Part shown: piece by piece, positions 20,674-32,360 of the stretch
How positions within the stretch are numbered: position 1 is the stretch's first letter
Layout of the letters: each line of letters starts with the position of its first letter
From: Clusia tigrina
Taxonomy: Eukaryota > Arthropoda > Insecta > Diptera > Clusiidae
DNA length: 64,000 bases
Assembly: GCA_920105625.2 (NCBI GenBank)
Contig: CAKKTE020000144.1
Location: 261,001 to 325,000 of the forward strand
Direction: 5' to 3'
Translations under genes and position numbers: made by a program
The notes under the pieces: generated by a model
What the model was told of the DNA's origin: nothing
Database searches by the model: none
Seen by the model: the letters and a program-made list of their open reading frames with translations, nothing else

Positions 20674-23600
20674 TTAGTTGTGTGGTCTTATGTGGAATAA
20701 TTTCAGCAAATTATTATGTAGCTTTTTATTCTTGCCCTTAATCGTTACGACTGTTGTTACTGGGCTTCGGATCTCTGCTACCATATACGGACCTATCCAC
20801 ACAGGTGAGAATTTGTTTCTCCTGGCTTGATTCCTCATGAGTACCTGATCACCCACGTTCAAAACGACTGGGTTTAGTACCTTGTTATAGGCCTCCCTGG
20901 CTACTCGTTTAGCGCAATCCTGGTTTTCTCTGACCAACTCGGGCGCTCGCTGTAGCTGATACTTTTGCACTTTATTTGGGTCATCAGCATTGTACACTGG
21001 CGCACATTTGCGCTTCAGATTTGCTGGCATATTAAAATCAAACCCGTAGAGCGTCCTGAACGGAGTCTGCTTCGTTGATACATGTACCGTATTATTGTGT
21101 ACATGCATTGCAGTGGTTAACCATTGATCCCAATTCGAGCCGTCTTCCTTGGCAAAACTGCGCAAGTACTCGGCCAGAGGTCGATGACTACGTTCCAGTG
21201 AGCCATTCGCCTGTGGATGATATGGCGTTATATGCAACTTCTTGATTCCCAGCATTTTACATGTTTCCGAGAACAGTTTCGATACAAAATTGGAACCATT
21301 GTCGGTTATCAAAACCTTAGGTATGTTGTATCGTGCTATTATTTCATCAAAGAATGCCTTGGCCACCGTACCTGCTTCAGCATCAGGTATAGCCACGCAC
21401 ACCATATACTTTGAGAAATCATCTTGGAACGTCAAAATGTATTTATTTCCCGAAACTGTCTCAGGTAAAATACCTACAATATCCATATGAACTTTATGAA
21501 ATGGCTGTTTTGGTGTGTCAGTTAACACCATTGGCATCTTTGTTAGCCTTGAACTTTTATTGGCCTGACATGTTGGACAACTCTTTATATATTTTTTAAT
21601 ATCTCGGAGCATACCTTTCCATCCGTATACTCGCTTAATTCTGTCATGGGTTTTCCAGAATCCCTGGTGTCCTCCTAGAGGCGAATCATGGATATCCTCC
21701 AGCCATTCCACACTGCTGGCTCTTTGTTCGTGGGCATCTTCACCCGTCTTGCTAACATTTGTTGTAGCATCAACTTTATCCTTTTGCATTCTCTCGGCCT
21801 TCTCCTTATCTGACCGTGCTTTGGACCTCGTTTGCACTACTGATACTTTCTGTGCCTGCGGTACTCTGCTGAGTGCATCGGCATTCAGATTCTTTTTCCC
21901 AGGTTTGTATATGATTTCAAAATCATACTCAGACAATTTGTGTCTGAACCTGGCTAGCCTAGACGTTTGGTCTTTCAAATTGGCTATGCCTCTCAACGGC
22001 TGGTGATCAGTGTATATCTTAAATGGGCGTCCTAGCAGATATGCCCTAAAATTCTTTGTAGCCCACACTATGGCTAGAAATTCCTTTTCTGTTGTGGAGT
22101 ATCTTTTCTCCGTATCGCTAAGCGCTCTGCTTGCGAATGCTATTGGTCGGTCATTACCGACTTCCCCTTGTGACAATACTGCCCCTAATGCTTCATTCCT
22201 AGCATCAGTGGTCAACAAAAAAGTTTGCTCAAAGTCGGGGTATGCCAAAATCGGTGGCGAGCTAATTATTTCTTTTAGCCCCTCGAATGCTTGCTGACAT
22301 CTCTCTGTCCATTCGAACTTTGCCTCTTTTCGTAGCAACTTGTTAATTGGCAACGCAATTCCGGCTAGTCCTTCCACGAACTTTCTATAATAGTTCACTA
22401 GTCCTAGGAATGCTTGCACTTCCTTTCTGTTTCTCGGAATCGCTAGATTTTTAACGCATTCCACCTTCTGCGGGTCAGGCAGTGCTCCTGCTTCTGAGCA
22501 ACGATGGCCTAAATAAACCACCTCTCTTCGCAAAAATTTACACTTCTCCGTGTTCAATTTCAAATTGTGTTCTCGTAATTTCTGGAGCACCTTGCACAAG
22601 CGTTGCGAATGCTGCTGCAAGTTCTTCCCATAAATTACAATATCATCGAGATACACAAAACAATCTAACCCTTGCAAGCCTGTTAACACATGGTTCATTA
22701 GCCTTTGGAAGGTAGCCGGTGCTCCTGTTAATCCAAACGGCATTCTATTAAACTCATAATGCCCCAAACCGGTGTATCTTGGGTATCTTGGGTATCCACC
22801 AGGACTTGGTGGTAGCCACTCGCTAAATCAAGTGTAGAAAAATATCTACTGTGTCCAAATTGATCCAGTATTTCTTCTTTCCTTGGTATCGGGAACACCT
22901 GCTTGATAGTGGCGTCGTTCAATTTCCTAAAATCAACGATCATTCTCCACTTCTTCTGACCCTGAGCACCTCCCTTCTTTGGTACCAAAATTATTGGTGA
23001 GTTCCAAGGCGAGATACTCGGTGAAATTATGTTATCTTTTAACATCCCTTCCACTTGCCTGTTTACCTCATCTTTGTGAGCCTGTGGCAATCTGTACTGT
23101 TTCTGGTTAATTGGTGCTTGATCCACTCTAGTAGGTATTTCATGCTCTACCTCTGGTGTATATGTTAACTGGTCTCCTTCCAGCAAAAATATGTCATGGA
23201 ATGACGCACAAATGGCTTCTATTGATGCCTTCTCTTCTGAATTCACGCTTGGGTCTAACTTCAAGGATTCTAGCACCCTCTCCATTCTTTTTCTTATATC
23301 TACCTGCTTAATCTGATTCACCGATCTATAATTCGGTTCCTTAAAATTATGATAGCTAGTGAACTTGGGCCTAAAATCCTCCTCCATCAGGTAGTCCTTT
23401 TCCGATGCATTGAGTACGCAAGCGTACACCTTACCCTTGTCAACGTGCGTTATGGTTTCCCCCATATATACGCCCTCCGCTGGCTGCTGCTTGTGCAAAA
23501 CAACAGTCCTAAGTTTCGTATTTACATGCATAGTAACTACTCTGGTTGACCTTCCGTTTACTACCTCCATACCACACTTCTTAACCCACGGTTCCTTCCT

Positions 23601-24190
23601 GCCATGTCATTAATGGAAAAGTAAGGATTCTATGCTTATTGTTATCATAGAATGATAACTGCTTATCGAGCGCATCCAGAATGGTGCGTCCCCAAAGATT
23701 ATCGCGGCCAATTATTCCATCAGCCGGGATACCTTTCCTATCCACTTCCACTGCGTGCACTCTAAAACTCATACCCTTAACTCCACTGTGCCCTATTCTG
23801 AGCGACCCCAAAGTCCTAATGCACCCTCCAAACGCTCCGTTAAGTGTTCTTACGTCCATTTGATTAATGTCTAGCCCCTTCCGTAAAACACTAGATTTTA
23901 CGAGGCTAGTGTCCGCCCCTGAATCTACTAATAGAACTAGCTTTCCACTAGCTGATTCCTTGCAGGGTATCTCGATGAAGGCATCACCTATGCTGCTCAT
24001 AGCGAAGCAACCTCCTTTTGTTCCCAATATGGACGTGTATCCACTCCCTAACTCTTCGTGATACTGGAGAGCCTCTTGCTCCTCCTTCTCCTGGACTGTA
24101 GTTCCTACATTACTAGTCCCACGTACTTCCGGCCTTATTATTGCTTCCTTTCTTTTGGCTTTCCAACCTATTCGCCTCGACTGGGCCGCT
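20674..24190 (-). pseudogene. pol: mdg1-like Pol (protease, RT, RNase H, integrase), frameshifted
   Basis: The protease frame (stop at 23581) is open upstream past the gag stop in the -1 frame and carries LVDSGADTSLV near 23925. A frameshift near 23590 leads into the RT frame (to 22728), with SPWNSPIILVPKK and KWRMIVDFRKLN. A second break near 22770 follows a short GATACCCAA duplication and a small deletion between SGYHQ and GHYEFNRMPFGL. From 22767 to 20674 the frame is open: YLDD catalytic box, RNase H (TTDARNEALGAVLSQ), integrase zinc finger (H-x-H ... CPTC) and core with DNGSNF and HPQANGSLERSH. A GPY-type C-terminal module (WIGPYMVAEI) precedes the stop. Confidence 0.9.
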
Positions 24191-26501
24191 GGAAGTTTCC
24201 CTGGTTCCTTTGTTGGGATAGTCTATCCCTGCATTCCGCTGCCCGATGTCCCATCTGTCCACATGAGAAACATCTCAACCCTTGTTTGGTGTTGCTTATC
24301 CTTGCTTCAGTTTTGAAAGGATTTCTTCCTTGGTTAATTCCTCCTGTTGAATTAACTCGGGGACTACTGAAGTTACCCCTGCTGTCCCTCAAGGGTGGAA
24401 CCGGGCGCCTCGTAGCTGGCTGCCTTTTACTCTGATTCCATTCTGTGTCTCCATGGCACTGTCTACTTGCCTCATGACGATATGTTTGGCACTCCATACA
24501 GTAGGGCGTGTTTTTCCGTGTAACGCACTCATCCCTTGTATGACCTTGCTTACGGCAGAACGAACATGTGGGTGCCCTCTGTACAAACCCCCTGTACGGA
24601 TTTCTCGGATTCGCGGCTCTGTTGTCGGAGACACCGGGATTATGTGCTCCTCTGTATATGTTTGGGACGTAATTACTTCCATCTCTGTTCACGACAGCGG
24701 CGGTGAACATGTCCTGTCTATTTTCCAACATGTGTACCTCACCTAACCCAGCCGTATTCCGTTCCACGAGAACTTGTGCTCTAATCGATTCCTCTACTAA
24801 TTCCTCCAGAGATCCTGTTCTGCTATTCAGCATATGAATCTTTAGAACAGAGTTGCGGAGCCCCACCACGAAAGTTGTCAACACCGACTCGTCAACTTCG
24901 TGTAATAACGCTGTATCTCCAATGCCATTGTACTTATTCCTGATTATTTCCTGGGCCATCATCTGAAGTGACTCTAAACGCCTGGCAAAGGCACGTATGT
25001 CTTCACTTGCCAGCTGCTTCCCGACTCTTATTTCTTGGGTTATATCTTCCAAAGATCTCTCCTTCAGATAAGTTCTCCTTATAAGACTGTAAAGCTCGTC
25101 CACACTGGCGAACTGCTTTGGCAACACAAGGTTGTACGCGTCTCCAAATAACCTTTGCTTAACACAGTCGAAGAAATCCTGCAACTCATCAGGGCTTATG
25201 CTTCGCTTTGCAAGCTCACAACCTTGAATGAATCTGTTAACTTCTGACCGTAAATCTTCTGAAGCTGCACCAGTAAACACAGGTACTAGCCTGGCCACTG
25301 TCTTTGAAATCTCCTCTACACCCATTTTGCGTATTTTTGTTTTACTTATGACCGGTAAAACTTGAGCGCTATCTTTATGAGTGGTTTCTAGCTTCACTTC
25401 TCCCGGATCTGAGAGGTAATTGACCAATGACGAACTCAAACTAATTAGTCTTCGATCGTTTGTTCGTACAGGCGAAATACTGTCCACAGTATTGGGCCTT
25501 TCCTGTACCGTTACTGCTTCTGGCTCCTTTGGCGGATATCCCTTATTTTTATTAGTTATCGGACTTCCTGGAGAAAAAGGCTTGACACCGATTTCAGATG
25601 CGCCAAACAAAAATCCCGCTTCCCTCTCTTCACTCAATACTAATCTGGGCTTTACCACTCGGTTTATCCCTTCTGGTGTTAGATACTCCGGCCAGCGCAC
25701 TTCCGGTGGCAATGTCAATACCGTCTGTGTAAAGCCAGCCGATGCTGATTTTGATCTCTCCCTATTCAGTGAGACCCTATTGGTCGCCCGTCCTCTTTTT
25801 AATTCCGCACACTCCTTTTCCAACAGCGTTGCTGCTTCCTCTGTTTCCGTCAACCTCTGAGAAAGTTCCTTTACCTTCTTCTCCAGATACTCTTTTTGTG
25901 CTCTCCAATCTTCTGCTTTCTTATGAAAACTGAACAACTTTTCTTCTGCTCTTTTTTGGATTGCCGTTAAGGCTTGATCCGCTACTTCTCATGGTGACAC
26001 AGCTCCTCCGGCGTTCGCCTGCCTCCACAATTCCTGAGCTTCTTCCCTGCTCGTACTCGCTTCGAACTGGTCAACTATTTTCCCAGTAAACAGTTTCACC
26101 TCTGACTGTATTGATTTCAATCTGTTCCTTATTTCCTCGTCTGGCGAAACCAAACTCACAATCTCTTGTCCTAGTCCCTCTAATTCAGAACTAAATGTAT
26201 CTGCTAATTCGTTGACCAGACTATTTATGTAGTCTGCGTAATTTTCCGCAAAATATTTTCCCTTGCCGTACTCAACTGCGTGAGGCAACAACAGTCCGTG
26301 ATTATTGTTGAACTCTCTCCCCAGATTTTGCAACTGTGTTATTCGCTTGCGGTAATACACGTCGTCCTTACGTAACCTGCCGTCTTTCTTAAAATTACGG
26401 ACCAGTTCTTCAATCGCTTCGCCAATTTGCTCCTGCCTCAGCAGTAATCCTTGCGCTTCCTTCGTCATATCCCAAATGCCAGAACAGATGGCGTATCCCA
26501 A
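24168..26501 (-). pseudogene. gag: mdg1-like Gag, one internal stop
   Basis: One frame runs from ATG 26501 to the stop at 24168, about 777 codons, interrupted only by TGA at 25989-25991. The N-terminal 170 residues are helical and charged. After the stop comes a likely coiled coil (WRAQKEYLEKKVKELSQRL), then a capsid-like region (FTGAASEDLRSEVNRFIQGC onward). Two CCHC zinc knuckles follow: CSFCRKQGHTRDEC near 24560 and CFSCGQMGHRAAEC near 24230. Between them is a further Cys/His-rich segment. The protein would build the particle. The end overlaps the protease frame in -1 register, so frameshifting is the expected route to Pol. Confidence 0.88.
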
Positions 26502-27488
26502 TTACAAATAAAAATCCAATAATTGTTAAAACTTGTTACAATATTTTATTCGATCTTACTTAATGATTCAAAACAGAGTTATTAAAAAAAAAAAAAACAT
26601 TCCACCGTAAATTCTATCTTTATATGCATATTCTGCTATACTTGTTTTCCATCACAAAGTTCCGCTGTCTAACCGGCGTCCATTAAGTCCTTCCATCAAA
26701 GCAAATTGGTCCTTGACTTCTTCACAAATACTCCTTGTTTTCCACTCACCATCTTTAATACTCCCAATGGCCATATGTTTGTAAAAACCGAAATTTAATT
26801 TACCGGCAAAAGTGTCTTGATTCATTCCCGGAAATTTGAATCCATATTTAAAAATAAACCCGTAACGTATGCCCCACATAATAACAGCATTTAAATGTTT
26901 TCTTCAACTATGCTACGCAAATCGTAGTTTCCGAACTTCAAATACTTTGAAACAACAACACGTGTTGTAAACACCTCTTGAAATATTTTTGCCTAATACC
27001 CTAAGCTCAAATGCCAATCATTTAAAGCAAACCACAAAAATTCAGAACTTCAGAATTTAAACAATACAAAATAATTTAATTATTTCCAAAATAGATAGCA
27101 TGGCTCAATAGATAATACAAATGTCCCTCACGACAAACAAACTCAAAACCCCTACCAAAAAAATCCTCACAGCTAGGATGAACATACATAGACCGTCCGA
27201 TCATACTGACGGTTTATGGTTGCCATTCAAAGCTGAGTACAGCAGCGCAAACGCGCCTATAGGTTGCAACTTCTTTGACCAGCGCTACGGCGCCTTCAGG
27301 GTCGCAGAAGTATCTACTTAGATTACGCTATTATACACTCTACTCACCCAAATTTTTTTTCGATGACATCTTTATTCCACAGTGTCCTTCGATGAGGTCC
27401 TTCGAATTCGTTGCAGGATGCCTCTCTGCTTCAGGGTTCCTTGCCCTGGGATTACTCCAATAGGTCCTTTAGACCGGCTGCGCCAAAA
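26502..27488 (-). other. Leader of the mdg1-like element with primer site
   Basis: This untranslated leader lies between the 5' LTR and gag. At its start (27467-27484, minus strand) TGGCGCAGCCGG follows the LTR after three T's; it looks like the primer site type of 17.6/297 (Ser-like), though I could not confirm the tRNA. A 75-codon frame at 26652-26879 resembles nothing known and is probably chance. An A-run of about 14 sits near 26583. Confidence 0.6.
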
Positions 27489-27993
27489 TGTTGGGGTATT
27501 GTCCTTGTTTGACGGGGGACGTCCTTCTGCTGCGCGCGTGTATCTGAAAAGCCTAAATCACTCTTTGTAAAAAATCACTACATTACACTTTTAGTTTTTA
27601 AATCACAAGCCTTTATTTCTTAGAATACTAACTCTTATATACTATTTACAATTCAAAATTACAATACAAAAACTGACCTTTCTGGTGTTCCAGTTTCGCA
27701 CCTGTTAATTGGTGTCAGTTGGTCAAGCCAACTGACCTACGCCAATCTGAAATGTTGATGGTGCATTCTAACTTTGAATGCCCTTCGGTGGCTCGACTGC
27801 AAAACTGTAGCACCCTAAAAGTTTACATAATAAATATTACATAGGTAATATTAATTCTAAGTACTCGCACCCTAAAAATATGTGCTTTCTTAAGTAACTT
27901 TAACACATGCTAATCACACAGAATGTGTGGCATCTGTTAGGAGTCGATGCTGTGAGACACTACGCGTAGGCAGCTTGATTCTAGCTCACAACA
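27489..27993 (-). repeat. 5' LTR of the mdg1-like element
   Basis: Minus-strand ends are TGTTGTGAGC and CCCCAACA. It aligns with 17285-17759 but is about 30 bp longer, with an extra AT-rich and TGTGTGG-containing stretch near 27900-27940. Confidence 0.88.
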
Positions 27994-28381
27994 ACATGTT
28001 TAAACACCGTCAAGTTAAAAAAACCGTCTTCTAAAACATGCTCTTAAAATGAAATTATTATACATGAATTCATGTCCCTTGCAAACGAAAAAAGCAACTT
28101 TACTTTAAAAAAAAAACCAGATACAATTGACATCAACTTCATTGATTTTCTAATGTGATATTAAATTTGCCATTTTTACCATCTTGTACTGCTGAATGGG
28201 GCCATTTTGGTCCACAGCGTTCATTCCACAGCAAAATTGACCCTTTATAATCGTGAACTCACAGCTGATTTTATCAATGGCATCAATCGGTAGCTTGACC
28301 TTTCATTTTGAAGAAACAAATTTGTTTATGAATGGTGCGCTTGTTTATTTTTGTTTACTATTTAAATAAGGTGCACGAATC

Positions 28382-28822
28382 ATGGACCATCCGATACAGA
28401 ATCTGCATATAAAACAGGAGAGAGTCGCAGTGAGGCAATCTGCTCACCTAGAATCCTTGCAGCGAAGATTTATTGTATTACATAACTTCTGGAGCAGAAT
28501 GTTGTTGGAAGTTCGCAATGAAAATGACATGCAAAATTCATCAGACTACGAACAACATGCACAAAATTATTATGATAATTTGTTCACAATTAAAGAGGAG
28601 TTTGATGAAACCAAATTTAGTGATAATGAATTCATCGATAACAACCTGGACGATGAGAGACTATGCAGCCGTGACTCTAGTGCAGATGTAGCCAATGCAA
28701 AATTGTGTTGGTTAAAAAGTTGCAGATTTTACAATGGCACAAAATCAGGCATTTACGATTCAAACTCTATTTTGAAGTTGTGCGACACACAATTCGCTAC
28801 TAGTACAGGGAGGATATTATAA
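28382..28822 (+). pseudogene. Truncated paralogue of the zinc-finger gene
   Basis: A 146-codon frame begins MDHPIQNLHIKQE, close to the start of the other two copies (DLHIKQEM). Near codon 30 the homology moves to another frame: LAAKIYCI is encoded in frame +2 where the relative has LAVKIYCI, so a frameshift has occurred. The middle is acidic (IKEEFDETKF...), as in the N-terminal half of the relative, but no zinc finger follows before the stop. The 28000-28381 region upstream may be its promoter. A duplicated gene that lost its fingers is the simplest reading. Confidence 0.6.
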
Positions 28823-29895
28823 GTTATGCATGTCAGTCTACATGATAGGGGAATTGGCAATACTCAGTGGCATCATGTATTGAAAAGTATGTCTAAATGT
28901 GGGAAATTCAGATCAGTGGTGGGGCACTGAAATACACATTGGCACGGACACCATGCATCCACGTTTATAGTCAGCAAAGAAAGGGGGTGTAATAGCATAA
29001 AAGAAGTGCGATCTGAGTGCTGGGGCGTAGTCTCCAGAACCACCATAAAGTATTTGAAAAAGAAAAACAAAAATTATAAGACATCGACTGTGAATATTCC
29101 TAAGCAAAACAATAACTATGAAATTATTGGAAGATTGAATATAAATATATACAAACACGTAACAATATTTTAATGGCACGCCATACTCCTGCAAACATAA
29201 TTCCAAAATATCCAGTGTACCAACAATTTATTTGTTCATAATTTCTTATTATGTATGTTAACACAGAGAGGAGGAAACAAAAAACTCGCTTTACTCACTT
29301 TAATTTAATATACAGTTCAGTATCAATGAAAACTTTGTGAACAGAACAAAATGATGTAAATATTTTTGTCACATTTTGTACATTGCATGTCCTTTCTTTT
29401 AATTATTAAAATTTTCATTTATCACCTTGATAAGTATATATTTACAAAACCTGTATTTGCTAAAAATAATTTAATATACACATTTTTACTAAAGCAGAAG
29501 AGTTCTGAGACTGATCTACCACAATTGAGGTAAGTGAGAACGCTGGATATGGATAAGTTCCGCCCCGCTTTTCAGCTCACTGTCAACACCTTTGTCCAGT
29601 TTTACTATAAATGCGGTTACTACATGGTATGCTTCTCACTGCATTTCGGCAAATTTCAATGGCGAACTCTTTAGAGGTGCAGTATTTAGCTATGAGAAAG
29701 TTTCGCCTCGGCAGATCTTCGTCCTAATGCTAAATAGATGATCGTATTTTTAGAAAACTTCCAGTGTTTGCCTATGGGGCTCTCTCGAGTATTACGAGCA
29801 GGAAACATGCTGCTGAACAATCCACTTGGTCCACTTGATCTATACTATCTATTTATAAGTGCTTTCCTGCTCTTTAACACTTTGAGACCAGAATG
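28823..29895. other. Intergenic, nothing recognised
   Basis: AT-rich sequence between the truncated paralogue and the end of the minus-strand zinc-finger gene. No coding, repeat or RNA feature is supported. Confidence 0.6.
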
Positions 29896-30681
29896 TCAGA
29901 TGATTCCGCAAACAGTTTTTCGATTATTCTTTCTTTGAGTCGCTAACTGATGCTTTTGTCTAATGTGCCTCATGTGGTTGATACGATTTAAATAAAGCTT
30001 ACCGCATAATTGGCATTTAAAATACCGCTTGTACGGCAGATGTCTCAGTTTGTGGTGCTGTAAATACCTAGTTATCCTTGAGTTTACTATGACATTGCAT
30101 TGCCTGCATTTCATCTTATCTGCATCCACATGCCATATTCAGATTCTCCAGTTTATTGAATTCATGCACATCCTTGAGATGCTTGTGCCATTTACAGGAA
30201 TTTGGATGCTCTAAGCCACAAAATGGACACAGGAGAATAGGATAGGCTTGAGAGGGAAAAACTAGATGGTTTCTGTGAATTCTATCAAAATGCCGCTTGT
30301 GGAGTCCACCAGTTGCAAAATATTGATTGCATAATTTACATTTATTACGAAACTTGTGTGGCAGATGAGTTATTCTGTGGCGTTGCATATAATGTAGATT
30401 GTTCATAATTAGCATATTGCACTGCTTACACTTCCACATTTTCTCATCAACAAACTCCATGTTGAGATTATGTTTATTTCTGAAATCATGAACGCCATTG
30501 ATGTGTACGCGCCATTCAGAAATATTGAGAAATTCCTTGCAATAAAATGGACAGACGAAAATGGGTTTATCTGCAGCATCACTTTTTTCTATTTTTCCGT
30601 AGAAATTACGTTTCTTTCGTAAATGTTTTGTCAGCATATCCACATATGTATTTAAAATGCTCTAGGCACAATTTGCACTTC

Positions 30682-30688
30682 AAATACC
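30682..30688. other. Target site duplication, left
   Basis: AAATACC lies directly before the Jockey element and recurs at 34502-34508. Joining the two flanks restores the reading of finger 3 (RYLKCKLC). Confidence 0.85.
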
Positions 30689-30890
30689 AACAAATAAAAT
30701 AATCCCGGTTGTGTGTGGTGGTGCCACAGTGGACTCTGGCCATAATAAGTGATTAGAGTTACCGCACCAACAAAATTTTTGTTTTTCGTGATATTTTACA
30801 TACATTCATAAATAAGATTAAAATATAGCAAAAATAATAATAAATACAATTTTTTAAGAAACTAAACACAAAGTATAGTCAGTAATTGCC

Positions 30891-32360
30891 ATGAGTGTGC
30901 AGCGCTCTCCCCCGTGGGAGAGAACGAGATCTATGAGCGAGTCACTCCACTCTTCGTGGAGTGCACATGGCAAACCCCCAATAATGTCCTGCTCCAGTAT
31001 AGCAGTGGATTGTGCGACAACTACAATAAATTCGTCAGCAACAACCACATCTGCCTTCTCTACGTACGGTACAACAACTACATTCTCGACTACAACTGCG
31101 ACATCAACATGTTCTTCTGCCTGTGTGCAAATTCCACCAAAAGGCGTGCAGGTAAGTCAACTGCAATCGCTACCAAAGAGAGCACGAACCTCACCCACGA
31201 CAGATAAAGCGAAAAGAACGCCCAACACTAACAAAAAGCAAAAAATAGCAAAAAACCCAAGCCAAAGTAAGTTATCAAACTACTGGTTGAGCGATACTAC
31301 TTCAGAAAGAAAAAACAAATTTGCTGCTTTGACCGTTGATGATGACGAACTTGCTGAACCCCCGCACAGTGGACAAGTTGATCAAAATGAGTCCGAAAAA
31401 GAAAAAACAACTAGTCCGAAAAAAAAAGTTTAAACAAACCACCCCCTATATACGTACAAGGCGTAGAATGCATAAAGACGTTAAAAAATGCGCTTACCGC
31501 TGTTGCAGACAGTAACTTCATATTTAAAATATTAACAAACAATGAAGTACGAGTTCAATCGAATGACTCGGAAACATACACAAAAATATTCCAAATGCTA
31601 AAGCAAAAAGGTACGAGGCTATACACATTTAAACCCAAAAATGAAAGAGGTTTCAAAGTCATTCTTCGCAATATGCACCCCTCCGCAGACCAAGAAGAAA
31701 TTAAAAATGAGCTTGGTGAAAACGGTCACAAAGTTTTAAACATAACTAACATAACTCAACAGACAACAAAAAAACCGCTACCACTGTTTAGCATAGAACT
31801 GGAAACAAATACTAATAATAAAGATATTTATAGCATTAACAAATTAATGCATTGCATAGTAGTTTTTGAGGCACCTCATCATAAAAGAGAAGTCGCGCAA
31901 TGCACTAAATGCCAAAAATACGGACATACAAAAAACTACTGCACAAGGGATCCAGTATGTGTGAAATGCGCTGGAAAGCATCTAACAAGTGAATGTCAAA
32001 AAAAAAATAGCCAACGCAGCTGAAATTGAATGTGCCCTATGTGGCGGAAATCATACTGCAAACTACAAAGGCTGTGAAATAAACAAAGCCATAAAAATTC
32101 AAAGGTTTCCATCTTTACGCCGAAAGGATCCATTATTATTACAGACCAAAAATATGGATAGATCAGCAGTTAAAACAGGCGTAAGCTATGCCGACATTGC
32201 AGGGTCGTCAAATCCAAATAAAACTGAACAAAATACAACAGATTCACACGATAGTGATATTAATGAACTTAAAGACATGGTAAAATCCCTAATCACTCAA
32301 ATGACTAATATGATGAATATCATTACAATGTTACTAACAAGCTTAAATGCACGAAAGTAA
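30891..32360 (+). pseudogene. Jockey-type ORF1 (Gag-like, zinc knuckles), two frameshifts
   Basis: The frame starts at ATG 30891 with a Ser/Thr-rich region. A one-base deletion in the A-run at 31419-31427 ends it; the restored frame continues with PPPIYVQGV near 31440, a hallmark of Jockey Gag proteins. An RNA-binding region follows, then CCHC knuckles (CTKCQKYGHTKNYC, CVKCAGKHLTSEC). A second indel in a ten-A run at 31998-32007 separates the third knuckle (CALCGGNHTANYKGC). The protein binds element RNA. Both breaks lie in homopolymers. Confidence 0.85.

Larger units (their letters stand above)
17285..27993 (-). mobile_element. mdg1/412-like gypsy-superfamily LTR element
   Basis: A 10.7-kb element on the minus strand: 5' LTR (27489-27993), leader, gag, pol, a 2.9-kb 3' region, purine tract and 3' LTR (17285-17759). 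Gag with two zinc knuckles, pol order PR-RT-RH-IN, no env and TG...CA termini fit the mdg1/412 lineage of Ty3/gypsy elements. The LTRs are clearly diverged with several indels (475 against 505 bp). The flanking four bases differ (TGTG at left, ACAT at right), so no target duplication is seen. Coding is damaged by one stop in gag and at least two frameshifts in pol. Recombination between two related copies would explain diverged LTRs around mostly open coding regions. Confidence 0.88.

Noticed and set aside
21217..25933. Many plus-strand frames opposite gag and pol of the mdg1-like element
   Set aside because: They are antisense to conserved domains and have no motif of their own.
26652..26879. 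75-codon frame in the mdg1-like leader as a possible upstream gene
   Set aside because: No recognised domain and no evidence of conservation; more likely chance within the leader.
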